Assembly: GCA_021779335.1 (NCBI GenBank)
Contig: JAJYAW010000012.1
Span: forward strand, 1 to 18,425
Direction of reading: 5' to 3'
DNA length: 18,425 bases
Source of the DNA: Myxococcales bacterium
GTDB lineage: Bacteria; Myxococcota; Myxococcia; Myxococcales; Anaeromyxobacteraceae
In this document: positions 7,800-13,433 of the stretch, piece after piece
How positions within the stretch are numbered: the first letter of the stretch is position 1
How the letters are laid out: each line of letters opens with the position of its first letter
Program-made: the position numbers and the translations under genes
Notes under the pieces: model-generated
What the model saw: only the letters and a program-made list of their open reading frames with translations
Databases searched by the model: none
Told to the model about the DNA's origin: nothing

Positions 7800-8921
7800 A
7801 TGAAGCTCATCCGCTTCGCCACGTTGGGTGCTGCGCTCGCCGTTGCCGCCTGCTCAGGGGGCCCTGGCCCTGCTCCTTCGTCGAGCTCGGCGACGGGCAC
7901 GAGCACCGACGCACTTGTCAGCGCCCAGCTCGCTGCGGTCGGGGCGCAGTGCACGCCGGAGCTTCCTCGGCCAGCCGTCGCGGCCTGCACGGGCAAGGCT
8001 GCTGGCGACGCCTGCACCGTGACCAGGGCGGGTCAGACGGTGAACGCAACCTGCGGCGACGATGACGGCGTCCTGATGTGCGGAGCGGATGAGGATGCCG
8101 AGGGGCTGCCGCCCGTGCTCACGGACCCCTGCACCGGCAAGGCCGCCGGGGATGCCTGCACCGTGGCCGGTCATGAGCGCACCTTCACGGGCGCGTGCAC
8201 CGCCGCATCGACTGGCATCTTGGCCTGCGTCCCACCACCGCCTCCGCCGCCTCCGCCGGTCGCCGCCTGTGCCGGCATGGCGTCTGGCGATGCCTGCACG
8301 GTGACCTTTGATGACCACACCTTCTCCGGGCTCTGCCAGGCCCTGGCTTCGGGCACGCTCTTCTGCGCCCCGCCGCCGCCGCCGCCGGTCGTCGCCTGCA
8401 CCGGCAAGGCGGTCGGTGACGCCTGCTCCGTGACCCTGGGCGAGCACGGCTATTCGGGTGCCTGTACTGCGATGGCCGGCACGCTGGCCTGCATTCCTCC
8501 GCCGCCGGCGGTGGCCGCTTGCACCGGCATGGCTTCGGGCGCCGCCTGCACCGTGACCTTCGACGAGCACACCTTCAGCGGGGCCTGCACGGCATCGGCC
8601 TCCGGGACGCTGGTCTGCGCACCGCCGGCCACCCCGCCGCCGCCCGTCGTCGCCTGCACCGGCAAGGCGGCCGGTGACGCCTGCACCGTGTCCGACGACG
8701 AGGGGCGGACCAGGAGCGGCACCTGCGGGCAGCCCACCAGCGGAAGCCTGACCTGTGTGCCTGCACCTCGTGCTCCACCCCAGGTGGCGGTCGACGCGTG
8801 TACTGCGCACGCCTCGGGCGACGCCTGCTCCTTCACCTGGGAGAACGGCAAGACGGTGAACGGCGCCTGCACCATTGCGGCCAACGGCAGCATGGTGTGC
8901 GCTCCAGCGTGCCACCGGTGA
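7800..8921 (+). CDS. Lipoprotein with seven four-cysteine repeats and proline-rich linkers, function unknown
   Basis: 373 residues. The N-terminus MKLIRFATLGAALAVAAC ends in a lipobox (V15-A-A-C18), so it is probably a lipoprotein. A short Ser/Thr/Pro linker leads into seven repeats, each C-x8-C-x(12-13)-C-x(8-9)-C. The first Cys are at 63, 111, 157, 200, 241, 286 and 334. The typical unit is ACTGKAxGDACTVT...F.GxCTA...GTLxC.PP. Repeats 2-5 are followed by proline runs of 4-9 residues that would act as stiff spacers. The even Cys number per unit suggests two disulfides per module outside the cytoplasm. I recall similar modules in other myxobacterial secreted proteins but know no function. The frame is open upstream to 7668; ATG 7800 is chosen for the signal peptide. 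It lies inside the ssrA islet, close to the truncated PIN gene. Confidence 0.8.
   Translation: MKLIRFATLGAALAVAACSGGPGPAPSSSSATGTSTDALVSAQLAAVGAQCTPELPRPAVAACTGKAAGDACTVTRAGQTVNATCGDDDGVLMCGADEDAEGLPPVLTDPCTGKAAGDACTVAGHERTFTGACTAASTGILACVPPPPPPPPPVAACAGMASGDACTVTFDDHTFSGLCQALASGTLFCAPPPPPPVVACTGKAVGDACSVTLGEHGYSGACTAMAGTLACIPPPPAVAACTGMASGAACTVTFDEHTFSGACTASASGTLVCAPPATPPPPVVACTGKAAGDACTVSDDEGRTRSGTCGQPTSGSLTCVPAPRAPPQVAVDACTAHASGDACSFTWENGKTVNGACTIAANGSMVCAPACHR
7986..8900 (+). repeat. Seven tandem coding repeats (four-Cys module), about 110-145 bp each
   Basis: Tandem units run from C63 to C367 of the lipoprotein. Unit starts are about 7986, 8130, 8268, 8397, 8520, 8655 and 8799. Units 3 and 5 are the most alike (TVTFD.HTFSG), which suggests internal duplication. 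Proline codons (CCN) form the variable junctions. Confidence 0.8.
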
Positions 8922-8953
8922 CCGCCGACGACGTGATGTGAGCGTGGGCGGGT

Positions 8954-9118
8954 CTTCTCGTCGGTCCGCATGGCCCCGGTCTCGACCGGGTTGCGCGTCG
9001 CCTCGTCGAGGATCTGCTCCGACCAGTAGACCTGGAAGCAGCCCTCGGCGGCGGCCCGGAGAGGCGTGTCCCGCAGGGTGAACGGGAAGAGGACGTTGGC
9101 GTCCAGCACGCTCCTCAC
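8954..9118 (-). pseudogene. Truncated PIN-domain (VapC-like) nuclease gene
   Basis: On the minus strand, from GTG 9118, the frame reads MRSVLDANVLFPFTLRD, then RAAAEGCFQVYWSEQILDEATRNPVETG. This is the N-terminal third of a PIN-domain ribonuclease of the type often found as a toxin or orphan. The first catalytic acid (D6) and the WSEQILDE helix are present. After about residue 55 the frame runs into the antisense of the Cys-repeat gene and loses all resemblance, so the distal catalytic acids are gone and no activity is expected. No antitoxin gene is adjacent. It begins 53 bases inside the right repeat of the islet, consistent with a cargo gene cut by a deletion. The exact break point (about 8950) is an estimate. 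Confidence 0.65.
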
Positions 9119-9171
9119 TCCGTGCGACCTCGGTTTCAGGACGCAGGGCAGAACGCCTGGTCGTTTGCCAG

Positions 9172-9191
9172 CGATTCCCGGCGCCTCCACT
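9172..9191 (+). repeat. Right copy of 20-bp direct repeat (att-like), displaced ssrA 3' end
   Basis: Identical over 20 bases to 6174-6193. The bases before it (TGCCAG) are unrelated to the tmRNA T arm, so only the terminal part of ssrA is duplicated. A strong hairpin follows at once, as expected if this is the original chromosomal end of the gene. Confidence 0.85.
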
Positions 9192-9226
9192 CGACCCCGC
9201 CCGGCTCCTCGCGCCGGGCGGGGTCG
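9192..9226 (+). terminator. Strong hairpin, probable original ssrA terminator now 3 kb downstream
   Basis: CGACCCCGCCCGGC (9192-9205), a 7-base loop, and GCCGGGCGGGGTCG (9213-9226) form a perfect 14-bp stem followed by TCTCCT. It abuts the right 20-bp repeat, the position a terminator would hold just after an uninterrupted ssrA gene. It may now stop readthrough leaving the islet. Confidence 0.75.
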
Positions 9227-9289
9227 TCTCCTGCAGGGCTCCGGGCTGCGCCTCCCCGCCCGCGGGCCGCCTCGACCTCGAGGCGGTGC

Positions 9290-9319
9290 TTGACGTGAGC
9301 GGGCGGCGGCGCCTAGCGT
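9290..9319 (+). promoter_or_regulatory. Possible promoter of the Cys-rich/Kelch lipoprotein pair
   Basis: TTGACG (9290-9295), an 18-base spacer and TAGCGT (9314-9319) lie about 20 bases before ATG 9338. The -35 is good and the -10 is mediocre. Confidence 0.35.
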
Positions 9320-9337
9320 CGTCCCGGAGGGGGCGCG

Positions 9338-9661
9338 ATGGGGAAAAGTTTACTCTTGGTACTCGCCTGCGCCGCCGCCCTGGGGTTCGGGGTGGCAGGC
9401 TGCGGCGCCGCAGACAAGTGCCCGGGGAAGGAGGTGTGCGGCGGCGGCTGCATGCCGGTGGGGGCGAGCTGCTGCCCGAACGGCGCCGGCTACTGCGACG
9501 GCGGCCAGTACTGCGGCACCGACAACCTCTGCCACACCGGCGGAGGCGGCGGGGGCACCACCTGCGCCGCGTACACCTGCATCAACAACCTCTGCTCGCC
9601 GGGGCTCTGGTGCTGCCCCTCGGGCCACACCTGCAACACCGCGGCCTGCGGCTGCAACTGA
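9338..9661 (+). CDS. Small cysteine-rich lipoprotein, function unknown
   Basis: 107 residues. The signal peptide ends in a clear lipobox (V19-A-G-C22). The remaining 85 residues contain 16 cysteines, including CC pairs at 45-46 and 92-93, in two similar blocks (GASCCPNGAGYCDGGQYC and LWCCPSGHTCNTAACGC) joined by a Gly-rich hinge. The pattern suggests a compact disulfide-bonded, knottin-like fold on the outer surface. A metal-binding role is an alternative. GGAGG at 9326-9330 supports the start. The next gene begins 11 bases after the stop, so the two are probably co-transcribed. I cannot name a family. It resembles the islet's Cys-repeat lipoprotein only in being Cys-rich; the spacing is different. 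Confidence 0.75.
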   Translation: MGKSLLLVLACAAALGFGVAGCGAADKCPGKEVCGGGCMPVGASCCPNGAGYCDGGQYCGTDNLCHTGGGGGGTTCAAYTCINNLCSPGLWCCPSGHTCNTAACGCN

Positions 9662-9672
9662 GAGGGACCACC

Positions 9673-11052
9673 ATGAAGCGCATCCTCGCGTCGGTCGTCG
9701 TCTCTCTCGTCGCCGCGTGCGGAGGGGGCGGAAGCGCGCCACCGGCGCCCACCGTCGCCATGCGCGCCCCCTCGCCGGGGGTGGTCGAGACCACCTCCCA
9801 GTCGATCGCCGTGACCTTCTCGGAGGCCATGGACCCGGCCAGCGTCCAGGCGGGCTTCACCGTCGCGGTGACGGGCGGCGCGCCCATCGCCGGCTCGGTG
9901 ACCGTGGCGGGCGACACCGCCACCTTCACGCCGCTCCTCCCCCTTCCGGCGGCCGCCTCGCTGACCGCCTCCCTCTCCCCGGACGTCCGCTCCAGCGCCG
10001 GCGGGCGGCTGGGCACGGCGGTGACCTGGTCCTTCACCACCGCCCACTGGCGCGCCATGTCGACCGCCGGCGCCCCGACCGCCCGCTCCGGCCACACCGC
10101 CATCTGGAGCGGCTCCGAGTTGATCGTGTGGGGCGGCCTCCCGGCCACGATGTCGGGCGGGCGCTACGCGCCGGCCACCGACACCTGGCGGGCCATGAGC
10201 GTCACCGGCGCCCCGGCGGGCCGGTCCGGCCACACCGCGGTCTGGACCGGCACCGAGATGATCGTCTGGGGCGGGACCGTCGCCGGGGTCGCCGTCGCCA
10301 CCGGCGGCCGGTACGATCCCGCCACCGACACCTGGGCCCCCGTGTCGACGGTCGGGGCGCCGGCGGCGCGCTCGGGCCACACCGCGGTCTGGACCGGCTC
10401 GGAGATGGTCGTGTGGGGCGGCACGGGCACCGCCCTGTCCGGTGGGCGCTACGACCCCGTGACGGACACGTGGGCGCCGGTGAGCGCGGTCGGCGCACCC
10501 GACGCCGACACCGGCCACGCGGCGGCCTGGACGGGGGGCTCCATGCTCCTCCTGGGCGCCCACCTCTGCACGACGTGCGGGGCCGGCATCCCGCCCCCGA
10601 CCGACCCGGTGCGCGGCCGCTACGACCCGGTCACCGACGCCTGGTCCTCGGTGAGCGCGACCGGGGCGCCCGGGGGCGGTGCGGGCATGGTCCTCGTGGC
10701 GACGGGGACCGAGGTCATGGCCTGGGCAGGCACCGGCGCGCGGTACTCGCCGTCGAGCGACGCGTGGACCCCGATCGGCAACGCGGGCGCACCCGCGAGT
10801 CGCCTCCGGGCCCACGCGGCCTGGACGGGCGCGCGCCTGCTCGTCTGGTCCGGGGTGTACGGTTACCTGGGCACGTACTCCGTCTTCCCCGATGGCGGCT
10901 CGTACGACCCGGCCACCGACCTCTGGACGCCGATGCCGACGGCGGGCTCGACCGCCGCCCAGCAGGTCGGCGGTGCGTCGGCCTGGAGCGGCAGCGAGCT
11001 GCTGGTGTGGGGCGGCGACACGGCCGCGACCGGCGCGCGCTTCACGCCCTGA
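9673..11052 (+). CDS. Kelch-repeat lipoprotein with N-terminal Ig-like domain
   Basis: 459 residues. The lipobox V13-A-A-C16 is followed by a Gly-rich spacer. Residues about 31-123 form an SbsA-type Ig-like domain (SPGVVETTSQSIAVTFSEAMD, TATFTPLLPL, closing VTWSFTT). From W126 to the end are seven Kelch-type repeats of about 45 residues. The cleanest three read GAP.ARSGHTAVWTG.EMIVWGG, then GGRYDP.TDTW. Repeats 4-7 are more divergent; repeat 4 has an insertion with CTTC. Seven units should close a seven-bladed beta-propeller, with the last unit (ATGARFTP) completing a blade. Such proteins usually bind partners or sugars at the cell surface; no enzyme motif is visible. It follows the Cys-rich lipoprotein gene by 11 bases. 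The start at 9673 is set by the signal peptide. Confidence 0.85.
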   Translation: MKRILASVVVSLVAACGGGGSAPPAPTVAMRAPSPGVVETTSQSIAVTFSEAMDPASVQAGFTVAVTGGAPIAGSVTVAGDTATFTPLLPLPAAASLTASLSPDVRSSAGGRLGTAVTWSFTTAHWRAMSTAGAPTARSGHTAIWSGSELIVWGGLPATMSGGRYAPATDTWRAMSVTGAPAGRSGHTAVWTGTEMIVWGGTVAGVAVATGGRYDPATDTWAPVSTVGAPAARSGHTAVWTGSEMVVWGGTGTALSGGRYDPVTDTWAPVSAVGAPDADTGHAAAWTGGSMLLLGAHLCTTCGAGIPPPTDPVRGRYDPVTDAWSSVSATGAPGGGAGMVLVATGTEVMAWAGTGARYSPSSDAWTPIGNAGAPASRLRAHAAWTGARLLVWSGVYGYLGTYSVFPDGGSYDPATDLWTPMPTAGSTAAQQVGGASAWSGSELLVWGGDTAATGARFTP

Positions 11053-11075
11053 GGCCGACAGGGTCGTGGGCGCAC

Positions 11076-11091
11076 CCGGGCGCAGGCCCGG
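11076..11091 (+). terminator. Hairpin after the Kelch gene, weak terminator candidate
   Basis: CCGGGC-GCAG-GCCCGG is a perfect 6-bp stem 23 bases past the stop. It has no T-run and lies in GC-rich sequence, where chance hairpins are common. Confidence 0.3.
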
Positions 11092-11292
11092 CTCCCGACA
11101 CCCCCCTTGATCTCCGGCCCCGTGGGCGCTAAACGGGACGGCGCGGCCTCTGCCCGGCCGCCGGCTGCGGCGCCCCGGCTTCCCGGCGCAGCAGCCTTCA
11201 CCCGCTCCACCACCACCGACGTGCGCCCCCCAGGGCCGCGTGGTGACGTCGGCGCCGATGCCCGGCGCCGGCCTCTTCGAGGACTGTCCATC

Positions 11293-11577
11293 TTGGTCAA
11301 ACCACACCGTCAAGGCCCGAGGTCGGGCCGCCGCGGCCAGCGCCGCCAGGGCTCGCCCGGCGGCGAGCCGCGCGCCCGCCCCACCCTGCAGCTCAACGAG
11401 GAGGGCATCCCGGTCGCCATCCCGGACGCGCCCAGGCCCTCGCCCGTCGTCTTCGTCTCCGCCGAGAGCCTGGCGCGGTACCCCTGGCTCCCCCCGCGCG
11501 TCATCGCCGGGAGCATCTGGCGCGGCCCCGGGCACCTGCGCGTCCGGGTGGACGAGACCGGCACCGCGGCGCCGTAG
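11293..11577 (+). CDS. Small hypothetical protein
   Basis: 94 residues if started at TTG 11293 (GAGGACT purine run upstream). An ATG start at 11107 would add 62 low-complexity residues and seems less likely. The N-terminal third is basic (HRQGPRSGRRGQRRQG), suggesting nucleic-acid contact or disorder. The C-terminal half is well behaved: LQLNEEGIPVAIPDAPRPSP, then VVFVSAESLARYPWLPP and RVIAGSIWRGPGHLRVRVDE. Third positions there are almost all G or C, as in real genes of this window, which is the best evidence for coding. No family is recognised and there is no signal peptide or membrane helix. It converges on the guaC gene. Confidence 0.5.
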   Translation: MVKPHRQGPRSGRRGQRRQGSPGGEPRARPTLQLNEEGIPVAIPDAPRPSPVVFVSAESLARYPWLPPRVIAGSIWRGPGHLRVRVDETGTAAP

Positions 11578-11578
11578 C

Positions 11579-11593
11579 GGCGCCCCGGGCGCC
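11579..11593. terminator. Hairpin between convergent genes
   Basis: GGCGCC-CCG-GGCGCC is a perfect 6-bp stem directly after the TAG of the small plus-strand gene and 46 bases beyond the guaC stop. It could serve both directions, but there is no U-tract. Confidence 0.3.
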
Positions 11594-11638
11594 CCCTGGC
11601 GCGCCGGGCCCAGGAGCCGGGGCGGGCCGCCGGGGCGG

Positions 11639-12643
11639 TCAGAGCAGCTTGTGGGGCATCGACTCGCGCCAGCCGCTCGGCGTGATGACCACGTAGTTGA
11701 GCTTGCGCTGCAGCTCCTTGATGGTCTTGGAGCCGGCGTAGGTGAGGCCGGAGCGGAGCCCGCCGACGAGGTCGGCCAGGATCAGGTCCTCGTCCTCGCG
11801 GTAGGGCACGGTCACCGCCACGCCCTCGGCGGTCTTCCACTCGGCGATGCCGCCGTGGTGCTCGTCGGCCACCTCGCGGCTGGCCATGCCGCGGTAGCTC
11901 TTGACCCACTTCCCGTCGGCGTCGAGCACCTTCTGGCCCGGGGTGGGCCGGGTGCCCGCCAGCATGCCGCCGATCATGACGAAGTCGGCGCCGAAGGCGA
12001 GCGCCTTGACGACGTCGCCCGGGTAGCGGAGGCCGCCGTCGGCGACGATGGAGCGGTCGCAGCGGGCGCAGTCCTGGATGGCGGTGAGCTGCGGCACGCC
12101 GTGGCCGGTCTTGACGCGGGTGGTGCAGACGCTGCCCGGCCCGATGCCCACCTTGATGATGTCGGCCCCCACCGAGGCCAGGAAGTCGGCGCCGGCGTAG
12201 GTGGCCACGTTGCCGGCCATGAGGCAGGCGTTGGGGAGGAGCGCGCGCAGCCGCTTGAGCGTCTTGCCGACGTACCTGGCGTGGCCGTGCGCCACGTCCA
12301 CCACGAAGTGGCTGGCGCCGGCGTCGCGCAGCGCCTCGGCCCGCTGCAGCTCGTCGTCGGAGGTGCCCACCGAGACGAAGACCGGCCCGGTGCAGCGCCG
12401 GAACTCCTCCACGTTTCGCTCCACCGACATGACCCGGTGCAGCACGCCGATGCCGCCCTTGGCCGAGATGAAGTTGGCCATGGCCGACTCGGTGACGGTG
12501 TCCATGTTGGCCGTCATGACCGGCAGCTTGAGCGACAGCTTGCCGGTGCGGTCGGTCACCGAGACGTCGACGTGCTGGCGGGACTCGTAGTGGTTGTAGG
12601 CGGGGATGAGGAGGATGTCGTCGAAGGTGAAGGCCTCGCGCAT
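11639..12643 (-). CDS. guaC: GMP reductase (IMPDH/GMPR family)
   Basis: 334 residues. It would convert GMP to IMP and ammonia using NADPH, a purine-salvage step. The barrel enzyme's catalytic loop GIGPGSVCTTR holds C173. Nearby RVKTGHGVPQL has the GMP-reductase form; IMP dehydrogenases normally have a different sequence after TTR. Other landmarks are FTFDDILLIP (6-14), PVMTANMDTV (41-50), MAGNVAT, ADGGLRYPGDVVKA and GADFVMIGGMLAG. There are no CBS domains, and the length is near E. coli GuaC (347) rather than IMPDH (about 490). A CBS-less IMPDH is a less likely alternative. The ATG at 12643 is four bases after the stop of the thymidylate-kinase-like gene and has only a poor ribosome site, so translational coupling is probable. 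Confidence 0.85.
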   Translation of the reverse strand: MREAFTFDDILLIPAYNHYESRQHVDVSVTDRTGKLSLKLPVMTANMDTVTESAMANFISAKGGIGVLHRVMSVERNVEEFRRCTGPVFVSVGTSDDELQRAEALRDAGASHFVVDVAHGHARYVGKTLKRLRALLPNACLMAGNVATYAGADFLASVGADIIKVGIGPGSVCTTRVKTGHGVPQLTAIQDCARCDRSIVADGGLRYPGDVVKALAFGADFVMIGGMLAGTRPTPGQKVLDADGKWVKSYRGMASREVADEHHGGIAEWKTAEGVAVTVPYREDEDLILADLVGGLRSGLTYAGSKTIKELQRKLNYVVITPSGWRESMPHKLL

Positions 12644-12647
12644 GGCG

Positions 12648-13277
12648 TCAGCCGAGGGCCGACTGCACCGCGGCCAGCACCTCGGGGAAGATGGCGTCGG
12701 CCGACTGCGAGCCGCCGATGATCTTCACCTTGCCGGCCGGGAGCTTGGAGAGCTCCTCCATGTAGATCTGGCGCTGCCGCACGAGGTCGGCCGGCACGAA
12801 GTGGGGCGACAGCGAGGCGCCCAGCTCGCGGGCCGCCGTCTCCGGGGTTACGTCCACGAAGACGGTCAGGTCCGGCGACACCTCGCCGGCCGAGGTCAGG
12901 CCGCGGGCGCGGGCCTCCAGCACGTTGAGGTCCTCGCGGAACCAGTCGTGCCCCTTGAGGGCTGCGTAGGCGATGGAGGAGAGCGTGAAGCTCTTGCAGA
13001 GCACCACCTCGCCCCGGGCCATGTGGTCGCGGGAGACCGCCGCCACGCGGGCGCGGCCGGCCAGCTCGAAGAAGAAGTCCGGCTCGAAGCGGCCGTAGCG
13101 CCAGCTGCCGTCGAGCTCGCCGACCCCCATGAACTGGGCGCGGCCGCTGTCCGGACTGTCGATCTGGTAGACCACCCGGCCCTGCTTCACCAGCGCGTCG
13201 CGGAGCTGGTTGACGAGCTGGACGATCAGCTTGCCCGAGCCGTAGATGCCCTCGAAGACGACGAGCTTGCCCTGCAT
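12648..13277 (-). CDS. Thymidylate-kinase-like protein with altered P-loop
   Basis: 209 residues, the normal dTMP kinase length. The fold landmarks are present: LVVFEGIYGSGK (5-16), RDHMARGEVVL (83-93), SSIAYAAL (100-107), PDLTVFVDVTPETA (135-148) and a C-terminal helix. Key positions differ. The Walker A motif ends GSGKL (L17) where Ser or Thr normally binds Mg-ATP, and the DRY motif that contacts the nucleotide is replaced by CKSF (94-97). The region after position 40 lacks the usual FTREPGGT motif and instead reads SPDSGRAQF. The protein may have lost kinase activity, use another substrate, or be regulatory. A canonical Tmk presumably exists elsewhere. The start at 13277 is supported by AAGAGAGG upstream. 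It forms a two-gene unit with guaC. Confidence 0.75.
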   Translation of the reverse strand: MQGKLVVFEGIYGSGKLIVQLVNQLRDALVKQGRVVYQIDSPDSGRAQFMGVGELDGSWRYGRFEPDFFFELAGRARVAAVSRDHMARGEVVLCKSFTLSSIAYAALKGHDWFREDLNVLEARARGLTSAGEVSPDLTVFVDVTPETAARELGASLSPHFVPADLVRQRQIYMEELSKLPAGKVKIIGGSQSADAIFPEVLAAVQSALG

Positions 13278-13392
13278 GTCGGGTCGACCTCTCTTGCGCC
13301 TGGAGTGGAGCCGTGGCCCGGCTGGGGCCGGCGCGGCGGCCCGCGGCCATGGTAGCCCCGACCCGGCGCGCTGGCTGCACCAAAGTGCACGA

Positions 13393-13417
13393 GCGGGGCG
13401 CCGGCGCAGGCCCCCGC
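13393..13417 (-). terminator. Hairpin downstream of the carboxylase genes, weak candidate
   Basis: On the minus strand GCGGGG and CCCCGC pair across a 13-base loop that itself contains the palindrome GCGCCGGCGC, 17 bases past the biotin carboxylase stop. A second small stem TGCAC-CAAA-GTGCA (13379-13392 region) follows. There is no strong U-run. Confidence 0.3.
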
Positions 13418-13433
13418 CGTGACCTCCCGCGCC

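Noticed and set aside
7986..8900. CRISPR-like or structural DNA repeat
   Set aside because: The repetition is in the protein (Cys modules) with variable-length units and no constant spacers.
8450..9190. A 246-residue minus-strand protein starting in the right repeat (MEAPGIAGKRPG...)
   Set aside because: It starts inside the duplicated tmRNA end, continues through the PIN fragment, and finishes as antisense of the Cys-repeat gene; only the PIN part is real ancestry.
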